64,000 bases of DNA from Massilia phosphatilytica (GCF_002968015.1 NZ_PUIP01000014.1:1-64000); one strand, 5' to 3'. Positions 25,797 to 37,562 are shown, counted from the first letter of the stretch. Numbers and translations are program-made. The notes: generated by a model not told the origin, from the letters alone.

Positions 25797-27455
25797 ATGT
25801 CACTATCGATCAACAATCAATCCCTGTCCCTGAACGCCCAGCGCAAGCTGGCGGAGCACACGAACGACGTGACGCGCCTCGTCGCGCGCCTGAGTTCCGG
25901 CAACCGCATCGCGAGCGCCACCGATGATCCGGCCGGCCAGGCCGTAACGGGGCGCATGAGGTCGCAGCTGACGGGGATGCGTCAGGCCATGCGCAGCATT
26001 AACGATGCGACGTCGATGCTGCAGGTGGCGGACAGCACGCTGTCGAACATCACCGACAGCCTGCAGCGCCTGCGCGAGCTGGCCGTGGCGTCGGGCAACG
26101 GGGCGTACACGGACGGCGACCGCAACACCTTGCAGGGGGAAGCGGACCAGATCCTGTCCCAGATCACCGAGATGGGCAATGGTGCCTCGTTCAATGGCCA
26201 GGCGATCTTTTCGCCGTCAACCGCGTCCGGGACCGAGGACAAGAGCAAGCGCGCCGTGCTGGACAGCCTCAAGGCCGGGTGGCTGAGTGCCGCCGAAGAC
26301 ATGGTCCAGCAGTACTACGGCCTGCAGGGCGATGGCGTGACCCTGAACATCAACCTCGACACGACGGATGGCAGGAGCGGTGTGCTCGCATCCGTCACGG
26401 GCTCGACGGCGCCCGGCAGCGACGTCACGCTGAACATCGACATGGCCGATTTCAGCGACATGAGCACGCCCGACGGCGGCACCGGTCCGGTGTTCGACGA
26501 CCGCGTCGTCGCGCACGAGATGGTGCACGCGATCATGCTGCGCTCGACCAGTTTCAATTTCCCGCAATGGTTTATCGAAGGCACGGCCGAGCTGATCCAT
26601 GGCGCGGACGAGCGCGTGGCTGGCGCGCTGGCAGGTGGCCAGACGGCGCAGGGCATCGTCGACACGATCACGGGCGGCGGCTTCAGCTATGAAGGCGGCT
26701 ATGTCGCGTCGCGCTACCTGCACAATCAGTTGAAATCCATGGGCGTGGCCGGCGGCATGAAGGGCTTGATGACGTACCTGACCCAGCACCAGTCGGCCGA
26801 CCTGGACACGGCGCTGAAGGCCGTCACGGGCGGACAGTACAAGGACGTCGGCGATTTCATGACGGATTTCGCGGCCAATGGTGCCGGCTTCATCGGGGGC
26901 ATGGACCTGACGAATGCCGACACGGGCGCGATCGGCGGCCTGGACGCGGACGGCGGGCCGGCGCGCGACGCGCAGGGCGTCGTCCCCGAATCCGGGTTCG
27001 GCACGGGGGACCGGCCGCTGCGCAACTTCAAGGTCGAGTATCCGGACATCGGCGGCGGGCCCGCGCTTCGGCATCGGGTGCAGATCCAGGTCGGTTCCTC
27101 CGCGGGCGAACTGGTCGACATGGAGTTCGCGGCTGTCAATTCCAGCGCGCTGGGGCTGGGCGACCTGGACATGCGCAACACGGCGGTGGCGCTGCTGCAC
27201 ATCGACGACGCGCTCGCGTTCGTCACCGAACAGCGCGTGCAGGTGGGCGCCTACAGCAACCGCATGGATACCGCCGCCAGCAACAACCAGACGGCATCGA
27301 TGAACCTGGAAGCGGCGAAGAGCCGCATCGAGGACGTCGACTATGCCGGGACCACGGTCCAGCTGACGCGCGCCCAGATCCTGCAGCAGGCGGCATCGGC
27401 CATGCTGACGCAGGCGAACGGGGAACCGCGGGCGGTGCTGGCCCTGCTGCGCTGA
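25797..27455 (+). CDS. Flagellin with internal metalloprotease domain (flagellinolysin type)
   Basis: 552 residues. The N-terminal ~140 residues are a flagellin D0/D1 (SINNQSLSLNAQRKL, LSSGNRIASATDDPAGQAV, ITEMGNGASFNGQAIF). The last ~90 residues are the matching C-terminal D1/D0 helices, ending ILQQAASAMLTQANG and ALLR. The normally variable surface domain is replaced by a protease-like insert with HEMVH (His 240 to 244) and a downstream FIEGTAELIHG, giving the HExxH...E zinc site. Family knowledge: flagellinolysins are proteolytically active flagellins on the filament surface. No flagellar assembly gene is next to it; it stands between ugpQ and alaS. Confidence 0.92.
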   Translation: MSLSINNQSLSLNAQRKLAEHTNDVTRLVARLSSGNRIASATDDPAGQAVTGRMRSQLTGMRQAMRSINDATSMLQVADSTLSNITDSLQRLRELAVASGNGAYTDGDRNTLQGEADQILSQITEMGNGASFNGQAIFSPSTASGTEDKSKRAVLDSLKAGWLSAAEDMVQQYYGLQGDGVTLNINLDTTDGRSGVLASVTGSTAPGSDVTLNIDMADFSDMSTPDGGTGPVFDDRVVAHEMVHAIMLRSTSFNFPQWFIEGTAELIHGADERVAGALAGGQTAQGIVDTITGGGFSYEGGYVASRYLHNQLKSMGVAGGMKGLMTYLTQHQSADLDTALKAVTGGQYKDVGDFMTDFAANGAGFIGGMDLTNADTGAIGGLDADGGPARDAQGVVPESGFGTGDRPLRNFKVEYPDIGGGPALRHRVQIQVGSSAGELVDMEFAAVNSSALGLGDLDMRNTAVALLHIDDALAFVTEQRVQVGAYSNRMDTAASNNQTASMNLEAAKSRIEDVDYAGTTVQLTRAQILQQAASAMLTQANGEPRAVLALLR

Positions 27456-27516
27456 TGATTGTTGCCGTTTTTGCAACGATAGATTGTACAAGTACTATTT
27501 ACCGCCGATAGCACGC

Positions 27517-27522
27517 TATAAT
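27517..27522 (+). promoter_or_regulatory. Likely -10 box of alaS
   Basis: A perfect TATAAT in the context CGCTATAATCG, the same context as the rpsP -10. It lies 45 bp before the alaS ATG. No good -35 hexamer is present at the usual spacing. Confidence 0.4.
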
Positions 27523-27566
27523 CGATTTTCTTTATATAGCAAGCTGCCTAAATCCGCCCCTACGAC

Positions 27567-30182
<2,616 letters not shown>

Positions 30183-30189
30183 TTCCGCA

Positions 30190-30220
30190 GCGCCGCCGCA
30201 ACGAATTGTTGCGGCGGCGC
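30190..30220 (+). terminator. Strong 3' hairpin of alaS without T-run
   Basis: A 13-bp perfect stem GCGCCGCCGCAAC/GTTGCGGCGGCGC with a 5-nt loop, 7 bp after the stop. No T-run follows, so it may protect the 3' end or act with Rho rather than terminate alone. Confidence 0.5.
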
Positions 30221-30339
30221 ATGCATTGTGAATTGACGTTGTTACAACGCAACATGGATACCAAATTTTGGTGCGGCGCGTCATAATGGGCTAATTGGAG
30301 TACTATCGGGTCCATGCCCTACCAACCAGCAGGCAATCG

Positions 30340-30597
30340 ATGAGCGAAACCATAATCGACACCGGCACCATCGAGGTCCAGAAGGACCTGGATGCGCGTG
30401 GCTTGAATTGCCCGCTGCCGATCCTCAAGGCCAAGAAGGCCCTCGCGGAACTGGCCAGCGGCGAGGTGCTGCGCATCGTCGCCACCGACACCGGTTCGGT
30501 ACGCGACTTCCAGGCGTTCGCCAAGCAAACGGGCAACGCCCTGTTGGCACATACGCACATCAACGGCGAATTCACGTTCTGGCTGCGCCGGAAATAA
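30340..30597 (+). CDS. TusA-family sulfur-carrier protein
   Basis: 85 residues starting at ATG 30340 (MSETIID). The TusA/SirA signature is present: LDARGLNCPLPILKAKKAL, with the active Cys in the CPxP motif at about residue 28. TusA relays persulfide sulfur for tRNA thiolation and other pathways; which partner is used cannot be told here. It stands between alaS and etfBA. Confidence 0.92.
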   Translation: MSETIIDTGTIEVQKDLDARGLNCPLPILKAKKALAELASGEVLRIVATDTGSVRDFQAFAKQTGNALLAHTHINGEFTFWLRRK

Positions 30598-30735
30598 ATC
30601 AAGCCATCCCCCAGTTCCTCTCACCGCGCCCGGCCCGCCGGGCATCCACTAGCCTGTAAGGAAACCCGTCAACGCACAATCGAGTACGATTAGGGCATTT
30701 CCTCTAACCGAAAAACGCACGATCGTGCTTTAATT

Positions 30736-30764
30736 CTGACCTGAACGGAATTTGCTCTTATAAT
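30736..30764 (+). promoter_or_regulatory. Promoter of etfBA
   Basis: CTGACC (30736-30741), 17-bp spacer, perfect TATAAT (30759-30764), 44 bp before the etfB ATG. The 210-bp gap upstream shows nothing else. Confidence 0.6.
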
Positions 30765-30807
30765 TCGGATCATTTTTAGTCTTTCACCCATTTTCCAAAG
30801 GCACATT

Positions 30808-31557
30808 ATGAAAGTCCTGGTACCCGTCAAACGCGTGGTCGACTACAACGTCAAGGTCCGCGTCAAGTCCGACGGCAGTGGCGTCGATATCGCCAACGTC
30901 AAAATGTCGATGAACCCGTTCGACGAGATCGCGGTGGAAGAAGCCACGCGCCTGAAGGAAGGCGGCAAGGTCACCGAGATCGTCGCCGTGACCTGCGGCG
31001 TGGCCCAGGCCCAGGAAACCCTGCGTACCGCGATGGCGATCGGCGCCGACCGCGGCGTGCTGGTCGAGACCGGTGCCGAGATCGAGCCGCTGGGTGTCGC
31101 CAAGGTGCTGAAGGCGCTGGCCGTCGAAGAGCAGCCGCAACTGATCATCCTGGGCAAGCAGGCGATCGACGATGATTCGAACCAGACCGGCCAGATGCTG
31201 GCTGCGCTGCTGGGCTGGCCGCAGGCGACGTTCGCCTCGAAGGTCGTGCTGGAAGACGGCAAGGTCACCGTGACCCGCGAAGTGGATGGCGGCCTGGAAA
31301 CCGTGGCCTTGAGCCTGCCGGCGATCATCACCACCGACCTGCGCCTGAACGAGCCGCGCTATGTCACGCTGCCGAACATCATGAAGGCCAAGAAAAAGCC
31401 GCTGACGACCGTCAAGCCGGAAGACCTGGGCGTCGACGTCACGCCGCGCCTGAAGACCGTCAAGGTCGCCGAGCCGGCCAAGCGTTCGGCCGGCGTCAAG
31501 GTGCCCGACGTGGCGACCCTGGTTGCGAAGCTGCGCACCGAAGCTAAAGTCATCTAA
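30808..31557 (+). CDS. etfB: Electron transfer flavoprotein beta subunit
   Basis: 249 residues with the beta-subunit landmarks MKVLVPVKRVVDYNVKVRVK at the start and GKQAIDDDSNQTGQMLAALLG (AMP/FAD region, about 120-140). Together with EtfA it accepts electrons from acyl-CoA dehydrogenases and passes them to the ETF:ubiquinone oxidoreductase. Its partner gene begins 24 bp downstream. Confidence 0.97.
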   Translation: MKVLVPVKRVVDYNVKVRVKSDGSGVDIANVKMSMNPFDEIAVEEATRLKEGGKVTEIVAVTCGVAQAQETLRTAMAIGADRGVLVETGAEIEPLGVAKVLKALAVEEQPQLIILGKQAIDDDSNQTGQMLAALLGWPQATFASKVVLEDGKVTVTREVDGGLETVALSLPAIITTDLRLNEPRYVTLPNIMKAKKKPLTTVKPEDLGVDVTPRLKTVKVAEPAKRSAGVKVPDVATLVAKLRTEAKVI

Positions 31558-31581
31558 GTACAGAGCAAATAAGGAATAACC

Positions 31582-32514
31582 ATGGTCGCACTCGTCATTG
31601 CTGAACACGACAACGCCCACCTGAAGGCTGTCACCCTGAACACCGTCGCCGCAGCCGCGCAATGCGGCGGTGACGTCCACATCCTCGTCGCCGGCAGCGG
31701 TTGCGGCGCCGTCGCGGAAGCCGCCGCCAAGGTCGCGGGCGTCGCGAAAGTGCTGGTCGCCGACGCGCCGCAGTTCGCCGACGGCCTCGCCGAGAACGTC
31801 GCCGAGCAGATCCTGGCCGTCGCGCCGGCTTACTCGCACATCCTGGCCCCGGCCTCGGCCTTCGGCAAGAACGTGCTGCCGCGCGTCGCCGCCAAGCTGG
31901 ACGTCGCCCAGATCTCGGAAATCACCAAGGTCGATTCGCCCGACACGTTCGAGCGTCCGATCTACGCCGGTAACGCCATCGCCACCGTGCAGTCGACGGA
32001 CAACGTGAAAGTCATCACCGTGCGCGGCACCGGCTTCGATGCCGTCGCAGCGGAAGGTGGTTCCGCCGCCGTCGAAACCGTCGCCGCCGTCGCGGACTCG
32101 GGCAAGTCGAGCTTCGTGGGCCGCGAACTGGCCAAGTCGGACCGTCCGGAACTGACCGGCGCCAAGGTCGTCGTCTCCGGCGGCCGCGGCATGGGCTCGG
32201 GCGACAACTTCAAGATCCTGGAACCGCTGGCCGACAAGCTGGGCGCCGCGATGGGTGCATCGCGCGCCGCCGTCGACGCGGGCTACGTGCCGAACGACTG
32301 GCAGGTGGGCCAGACCGGCAAGATCGTCGCGCCGCAGCTGTACATTGCCGTCGGTATCTCGGGCGCAATCCAGCACCTGGCCGGCATGAAGGATTCCAAG
32401 ACCATCGTCGCCATCAACAAGGATCCGGAAGCGCCGATCTTCTCGGTGGCCGACTACGGTATCGTCGGCGACCTGTTCGAGGTCGTGCCGGCCCTGGTCA
32501 AAGAACTGGGCTAA
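31582..32514 (+). CDS. etfA: Electron transfer flavoprotein alpha subunit
   Basis: 310 residues. The C-terminal FAD domain is intact: GGRGMGSGDNFKILEPLAD, GYVPNDWQVGQTGKIVAPQLYIAVGISGAIQHLAGM and INKDPEAPIFSVADYGIVGD. It forms the FAD-binding heterodimer with EtfB. The acyl-CoA dehydrogenase gene 110 bp further on is a natural electron donor. The operon ends at the terminator 32529-32574. Confidence 0.97.
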   Translation: MVALVIAEHDNAHLKAVTLNTVAAAAQCGGDVHILVAGSGCGAVAEAAAKVAGVAKVLVADAPQFADGLAENVAEQILAVAPAYSHILAPASAFGKNVLPRVAAKLDVAQISEITKVDSPDTFERPIYAGNAIATVQSTDNVKVITVRGTGFDAVAAEGGSAAVETVAAVADSGKSSFVGRELAKSDRPELTGAKVVVSGGRGMGSGDNFKILEPLADKLGAAMGASRAAVDAGYVPNDWQVGQTGKIVAPQLYIAVGISGAIQHLAGMKDSKTIVAINKDPEAPIFSVADYGIVGDLFEVVPALVKELG

Positions 32515-32528
32515 CCCACGTCGATCCC

Positions 32529-32574
32529 AAAAGGCGGGAACCCATCCGCCTTAGATTGGGTTCCCGCCTTTTTT
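32529..32574 (+). terminator. Intrinsic terminator of etfBA
   Basis: A 16-bp stem AAAAGGCGGGAACCCA/TGGGTTCCCGCCTTTT with a 12-nt loop and T-run, 15 bp after etfA. Confidence 0.9.
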
Positions 32575-32623
32575 GCGGCCGGCGGTTGACGTATACGTAA
32601 ATCGAGAAAACTAGGAGACTGCG

Positions 32624-34414
32624 GTGACCTACAACGCCCCCCTGAAGGACATGCTGTTCGTCGTGAACGAACTGGCCAACCTGTCCGAGATCAACCAACT
32701 GCCCGGCTGCGAAGACGCGACGCCCGATACCGTCGAAGCCGTGCTGGAAGAGAACGCGAAGTTCTGCGGCGAAGTCGTCGCCCCGCTGAATCATCCGGGT
32801 GACAAGGAGCCGAGCTACTGGCACGACGGCCAGGTCACGACGTCGAAGGGCTTCAAGGAAGCGTTCCGCGGTTTCGCGGACGCCGGCTGGCAGGGCGTGC
32901 AGCATCCGGCCGAATTCGGCGGCCAGGGCCTGCCCAAGCTCGTCGCCACGCCGTGCATCGAGATGCTCAACAGCGCGAACATCGCGTTCGCGCTCGTCGG
33001 CCTGCTGACGGACGGCGCCATCGAAGCGCTGCTGACGGCCGGAACCGCCGAGCAGAAGACGCGCTTCATCGAACCGCTCATCAGCGGACAATGGACCGGC
33101 ACGATGAACCTGACGGAACCGCAGGCCGGCTCCGACCTCGCCGCCGTGCGTACGCGCGCCGTGCCGCAGGGCGATGGCACGTATAAAATTTTCGGCACCA
33201 AGATCTTCATCACCTACGGTGAGCACGACATGGCCGAGAACATCATCCACCTCGTGCTCGCGCGCACGCCGGACGCGCCCCCGGGCGTGAAGGGGATCTC
33301 GCTGTTCATCGTGCCGAAGTTCATGGTCAATGACGACGGTTCGCTGGGCGAGCGCAACGACGTGCACTGCGTGTCGATCGAGCACAAGCTGGGCATCAAG
33401 GCGAGTCCGACCGCGGTGCTGCAGTTCGGCGACCACGGCGGCGCGATCGGCACGCTGGTCGGCGAAGAGAACCGCGGCCTCGAATACATGTTCATCATGA
33501 TGAACGCGGCCCGCTTCGGCGTCGGCATGCAGGGCATCGGCCTCGCCGAGCGCGCGTACCAGCAGGCCGTCGCATTCGCGAAGGAGCGCGTCCAGTCGCG
33601 CGCCGTCGAAGGTTCCAGCGGGCCTGTCGCCATCATCCAGCACCCGGACGTGCGCCGCATGCTGATGTCGATGCGTGCGCAGACGGAAGCGGCGCGCGCG
33701 CTGGCATACGTCGGTGCCGCCCTGTCCGACCTGGCGCACAGCCATCCGGACGAAGCGACCCGCAAGGCCAACCTGGCCGTGTACGAATACCTCGTCCCGG
33801 TGATCAAGGGCTGGTCGACGGAGATGAGCGAGAACGTCGCTCGCGATGGCGTGCAGGTGCATGGCGGCATGGGCTTCATCGAGGAGACCGGCGCCGCGCA
33901 GCACTACCGCGACGCCAAGATCCTCACGATCTACGAAGGCACGACGGCGATCCAGGCCAACGACCTCGTGGGTCGCAAGACCGTGCGTGACGGTGGCGCC
34001 GTGGCGAAGTCCATCCTCGCGCAGGTGCGTGCGACCGAGGCGCAGCTGGCGGACGTGCGGGATGCCGACTTCGACGCGATCCGCGGCCAGCTGGTGGCGG
34101 GCAGCGCGGCACTGGAAGCCGTCGTCGACTACGTCGTGGCGAACGCGAAATCCGACGTGCGTGCCGTGTTCGCGGGTAGCGTGCTGTACTTGAAGCTGGC
34201 CGGCGTCGTGCTGGGCGGCTGGCAGATGGCGCGCGCGGCCCTCGTGGCCCGCCAGAAGCTGGACGCCGGCGACGGCGACGCGGCGTTCTACCGCGCCAAG
34301 ATCGCCACCGCGCGCTTCTTCGCCGACCACGTGCTGGCACAGGCGGATGGCCTGCGTCACGCGATCGTGGCGGGCGCCCCGGGTGTGCTGGCGCTGGACG
34401 TCGAGCAGTTCTGA
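32624..34414 (+). CDS. Acyl-CoA dehydrogenase (large, ~600-residue type)
   Basis: 596 residues starting at GTG 32624 with AGGAG upstream. The extra N- and C-terminal segments are those of the large ACAD class that includes 3-methylmercaptopropionyl-CoA dehydrogenases (DmdC-like). Core motifs: GTMNLTEPQAGSDLAAVRT, the flavin-binding FGTKIFITYGEHDM, and the catalytic Glu in ILTIYEGTTAIQANDL. The substrate cannot be inferred; medium or modified acyl-CoA is likely. Adjacent etfBA would accept its electrons. Confidence 0.93.
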   Translation: MTYNAPLKDMLFVVNELANLSEINQLPGCEDATPDTVEAVLEENAKFCGEVVAPLNHPGDKEPSYWHDGQVTTSKGFKEAFRGFADAGWQGVQHPAEFGGQGLPKLVATPCIEMLNSANIAFALVGLLTDGAIEALLTAGTAEQKTRFIEPLISGQWTGTMNLTEPQAGSDLAAVRTRAVPQGDGTYKIFGTKIFITYGEHDMAENIIHLVLARTPDAPPGVKGISLFIVPKFMVNDDGSLGERNDVHCVSIEHKLGIKASPTAVLQFGDHGGAIGTLVGEENRGLEYMFIMMNAARFGVGMQGIGLAERAYQQAVAFAKERVQSRAVEGSSGPVAIIQHPDVRRMLMSMRAQTEAARALAYVGAALSDLAHSHPDEATRKANLAVYEYLVPVIKGWSTEMSENVARDGVQVHGGMGFIEETGAAQHYRDAKILTIYEGTTAIQANDLVGRKTVRDGGAVAKSILAQVRATEAQLADVRDADFDAIRGQLVAGSAALEAVVDYVVANAKSDVRAVFAGSVLYLKLAGVVLGGWQMARAALVARQKLDAGDGDAAFYRAKIATARFFADHVLAQADGLRHAIVAGAPGVLALDVEQF

Positions 34415-34437
34415 TCCTGGCGCTGTGCACAGCTCTG

Positions 34438-34462
34438 AAAGCGGCCTGCGGGCCGCTTTTTT
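34438..34462 (+). terminator. Intrinsic terminator of the acyl-CoA dehydrogenase gene
   Basis: AAAGCGGCC/GGCCGCTTT with a 4-nt loop and a run of six T. Confidence 0.85.
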
Positions 34463-34589
34463 CATGGGCCGCAGCAGGCGATTTGTTGTGTGGTGCCGAC
34501 CGCTGGTCCGCGTTTGACGCCCGTCATGCGTGGCGGGTAAGGGGTGCTCCTAGAATCGATCCGTCGCATCCACAAGCAAGGAGCGCCCC

Positions 34590-35282
34590 ATGTTTTCCCT
34601 GAAGCCTGGCAAGGTGTTGCCGATCGCCGTCGCCTGTACGGCATTCTCCGCGCTGGTGGCCTGTGGCGGCGGCAGCGATTCCGCCCCCACGACGACCGCG
34701 AACGATCCGCCCGCGGCGCCGGCGCCGCCGCCCAACCCGGCACCGCCGCCACCCAGCGATCCCGCACCGCTGCCGGATATCGTGCTGGCGCCAGTCACCA
34801 CCCTGATTTCGGCAACGCCGACGTTCAGCAAGCCGCACTGGCCAGCCTGGAGCCATACGGGATCCGCCCCCGTCGACGGCGTGGGCTGCGCGGCGAGCGT
34901 GGTCTACCACATCCACGCGATGCTCTCGGTCTACCAGGACGGCCAGCGACTGGCCTTGCCGGATTCGATCGGCCGCGTCCCCGGCTGCAATTACGAGATG
35001 CACACACACGACGGCTCCGGCGTCATGCACATCGAAACCAATCAGGCGAAAACGTTCACGCTGGGGCAATTCTTTGCGCTATGGGGGCAGTCCGTGAGCG
35101 GGTCGTCGGTGGCGGGCTTGCCGGGCACGCCGACCTACTACATCGTCGACAAGGAAAAGGTGGCGCGGTTCACGGGCGATCCATCCACCATCACGCTGGA
35201 CGCGCACCGCGAGATCGTGATCGTGACGGGCACGCCGCCCGCGCAGGTGCCGAGGTACGACTGGAACGCGAGCGGCTTGTGA
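34590..35282 (+). CDS. Lipoprotein with His/Met-rich globular domain
   Basis: 230 residues. The lipobox LVAC (Cys 25) ends a signal peptide. A Pro/Ala-rich linker (about 38-62) leads to a domain with several paired His and Met residues: VVYHIHAML, CNYEMHTHDGSGVMHIE and FTLGQFFALWGQ. Two Cys flank the domain. Similar secreted domains are common in soil bacteria but I do not recognise a function. The H-x-H and M-H-T-H motifs would suit a metal site; this is inference. Confidence 0.7.
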   Translation: MFSLKPGKVLPIAVACTAFSALVACGGGSDSAPTTTANDPPAAPAPPPNPAPPPPSDPAPLPDIVLAPVTTLISATPTFSKPHWPAWSHTGSAPVDGVGCAASVVYHIHAMLSVYQDGQRLALPDSIGRVPGCNYEMHTHDGSGVMHIETNQAKTFTLGQFFALWGQSVSGSSVAGLPGTPTYYIVDKEKVARFTGDPSTITLDAHREIVIVTGTPPAQVPRYDWNASGL

Positions 35283-35287
35283 GTGGA

Positions 35288-35701
35288 TCAGCCGTACGCG
35301 CCGCCCGTGTAGAGCAGGTCGAACAGGCGCGAGATGGTGGCGATGAGTGCCGTCGTGCCGACCAGCATCGTGAGCACGACGAGCAGGATCACGAACCAGT
35401 GCGACGCGGAGCGGCGGCCGGACGTTGCGTTGTAGCGGGCATCCCATTTCTCGTCCGGCGTGAGCCCGAGGGCGAGCGCTTCGCCGAAGCCGACGAGCCA
35501 GGACAGGATGAGCGGCAGCAAAGTCCAGAACGGGTTCGGTGCATGGCCGAGGCCGTACACGAGGCCGGCCGCGGGGAGGCTGCAGACGTGGAGCAGGCCG
35601 AGGCGGTCGACGCTGCCCTTGAGATAGAAGCGGTGCGCGCCGAGTCCGCCGAGCAGGAAGGCGAGGGCGGTGGCAAAGGTCTTGTTCTTATGTTGCGACA
35701 T
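35288..35701 (-). CDS. TM2-domain membrane protein
   Basis: 137 residues from ATG 35701, starting MSQHKNKTFATALAFLLGGLG and AHRFYLKG, the TM2 signature, with two further helices. The gene is short of a Shine-Dalgarno here, whereas TTG 35740, in frame, has GGAGG 7 nt upstream and would add 13 residues. I keep the ATG because TM2 proteins usually begin near the KNK segment. It diverges from rpsP. Confidence 0.8.
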   Translation of the reverse strand: MSQHKNKTFATALAFLLGGLGAHRFYLKGSVDRLGLLHVCSLPAAGLVYGLGHAPNPFWTLLPLILSWLVGFGEALALGLTPDEKWDARYNATSGRRSASHWFVILLVVLTMLVGTTALIATISRLFDLLYTGGAYG

Positions 35702-35836
35702 CGAGTGTTTGTTGAAAAGAAAGCCATCAGTATCGTCCAAAAGCGGCCTCCATAGTGGCGGAGTGACGCGAAATCGGCGATAATCTTGGATTCGGCCGGG
35801 ACTGCGCGCCAGCGTTCTTGGTTTTTATGTTAATGC

Positions 35837-35866
35837 TTGCTGATGCAGGATAGAGCGCGCTATAAT
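35837..35866 (+). promoter_or_regulatory. Promoter of the rpsP operon
   Basis: TTGCTG (35837-35842), 18-bp spacer, perfect TATAAT (35861-35866), 38 bp before the rpsP ATG. Confidence 0.55.
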
Positions 35867-35904
35867 CGTCGGCTTTCTCCGTCCAGCTTACTTTTGGAAA
35901 TATT

Positions 35905-36153
35905 ATGGTCGTTATTCGTTTAGCTCGTGGTGGTGCCAAGAAGCGCCCGTTCTACAACATCGTTGCAACCGACTCGCGCAATCGTCGCGATGGCCGTTTC
36001 ATCGAGCGCATCGGTTACTACAACCCGATGGCTTCGGGCAAAGAAGTCGCCCTGAACGTCACCGCTGATCGCCTGTCGTACTGGCAAGGCGTGGGCGCAC
36101 AGCTGTCGCCGGCTGTTGCTCGCCTGGTGGCTACGCAAAAGGCTGCTGCTTAA
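35905..36153 (+). CDS. rpsP: Ribosomal protein bS16
   Basis: 82 residues, the normal size for bS16: MVVIRLARGGAKKRPFYNIV and RFIERIGYYNP are diagnostic. Small-subunit assembly protein. First gene of the conserved rpsP-rimM-trmD-rplS operon. Confidence 0.98.
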   Translation: MVVIRLARGGAKKRPFYNIVATDSRNRRDGRFIERIGYYNPMASGKEVALNVTADRLSYWQGVGAQLSPAVARLVATQKAAA

Positions 36154-36173
36154 TACAGCGAAGGTTTTACGGT

Positions 36174-36749
36174 TTGACAGATTCTGCAGCACATTCGACA
36201 TCGGCATTGGCGCAAGCCGTGCCTGACGACCTGATCCAGGTCGGTCACATCACCGGCGCCTATGGGCTCCGAGGTGGCGTCCGCGTGACGCCCTATTCGA
36301 TGGATGCGGATGCGCTGCTGAGCGTCAAAACCTGGTGGATCGACAAGCCGTCGCTGCGTGCCGTGCAAGTGCGGAACGCGAAGTACCACAGCGGCGACGT
36401 GACGGCCACGCTGGTCGATGTGACCGACCGCGAAGAGGCCGAGGCGCTCAAGGGTGCCACGGTGCAGGTCTCGCGATCGGACTTTCCGGAACTCCCGGAA
36501 GACGAGTATTACTGGACCGACCTGATCGGCTTGGATACGGTCAACCTGCAGGGCGAAGCGCTCGGCAAGGTCACCGACATGTTGCACAACGGCGCGCAGT
36601 CCATCCTGCGGATCACGCCCGTGCCCGATCCGAACGCCGCTCCCGATGCGAAAGCGCCGGAGCGGCTGGTGCCGTTCGTGGACCAGTACGTCAAGACGGT
36701 CGACCTGCAAAGTAAATTGATTACCCTGGACTGGGGCCTGGATTATTGA
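36174..36749 (+). CDS. rimM: Ribosome maturation factor RimM
   Basis: 191 residues starting at TTG 36174, with AAGG about 8 nt upstream. The N-terminal RimM barrel has VGHITGAYGLRGGVRVTPYS; the C-terminal PRC-type barrel has YYWTDLIGLDTVN and ERLVPFVDQYVKTVD. It binds uS19 during 30S maturation. 20 bp downstream of rpsP. Confidence 0.97.
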   Translation: MTDSAAHSTSALAQAVPDDLIQVGHITGAYGLRGGVRVTPYSMDADALLSVKTWWIDKPSLRAVQVRNAKYHSGDVTATLVDVTDREEAEALKGATVQVSRSDFPELPEDEYYWTDLIGLDTVNLQGEALGKVTDMLHNGAQSILRITPVPDPNAAPDAKAPERLVPFVDQYVKTVDLQSKLITLDWGLDY

Positions 36750-36775
36750 TCCCGTCCACCTGAAGCGAGGTCCCG

Positions 36776-37537
36776 ATGCAGTTTGACGTCGTGAGCTTGT
36801 TTCCCGAAATGTTTGCCGCATTGACGCAGTCGGGCGTGACCCGGCGCGCGCACGAGCAGGGCCTGTGGAACCTGTCGATCTGGAATCCGCGCGATTTCAC
36901 GACCGACCGCCACCGCACCGTGGACGATCGCCCGTATGGCGGCGGTCCCGGCATGGTGATGCTGGCCAGACCGCTCGAAGCGACGATCAACGCGGCGAAG
37001 CAGCGCCAGATCGACATGGGCTTGCCCGCACCGCGCGTCGTGTTCATGTCGCCGCAAGGCAAACCGCTGACGCACGAACGTGTGATGGGCTTGAAGGACG
37101 AGCCCGGCCTTGTCGTGCTGTGCGGACGCTACGAAGCGGTCGACCAGCGTTTGCTGGACCGTGTCGTCGATGAGGAAATTTCTCTCGGCGATTTCGTGCT
37201 GTCCGGCGGGGAACTCCCTGCGATGGCGCTGATGGATGCCGTGGTGCGGCTCATCCCCGGTGTGCTGGGCGATGATGCGTCGGCGGTCGAAGACTCGTTC
37301 GTCAACGGCTTGCTGGATTCGCCGCATTACACGCGTCCGGAAGTCTACGAAGGCGTGACCGTGCCGCCCGTACTGATGGGTGGCAACCACGCCGAGATCA
37401 TGAAGTGGCGCCGCCAGCGTATGCTGGAGGCGACCGCGAAGAAACGGCCGGATCTGCTGGACAAGGCGCGTAGCGCCGGTCTGCTGACGAAGGCCGACGA
37501 GCAGTTTCTCGCAACCTTGGAAAAGGTCGCGGAATAA
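36776..37537 (+). CDS. trmD: tRNA (guanine-N1)-methyltransferase
   Basis: 253 residues. Forms m1G37 in tRNA. The SPOUT trefoil-knot motifs are intact: DDRPYGGGPGMVM, LVVLCGRYEAVDQRL, EISLGDFVLSGGELPAM and the C-terminal ending. It overlaps no neighbour and is 26 bp after rimM. Confidence 0.98.
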   Translation: MQFDVVSLFPEMFAALTQSGVTRRAHEQGLWNLSIWNPRDFTTDRHRTVDDRPYGGGPGMVMLARPLEATINAAKQRQIDMGLPAPRVVFMSPQGKPLTHERVMGLKDEPGLVVLCGRYEAVDQRLLDRVVDEEISLGDFVLSGGELPAMALMDAVVRLIPGVLGDDASAVEDSFVNGLLDSPHYTRPEVYEGVTVPPVLMGGNHAEIMKWRRQRMLEATAKKRPDLLDKARSAGLLTKADEQFLATLEKVAE

Positions 37538-37540
37538 AGG

Positions 37541-37562
37541 CGGGCACCCATCGGGGTGCCCG
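37541..37562 (+). terminator. Hairpin between trmD and rplS
   Basis: CGGGCACCC/GGGGTGCCCG with a 3-4 nt loop and no T-run. It may moderate read-through to rplS rather than stop transcription. Confidence 0.4.
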
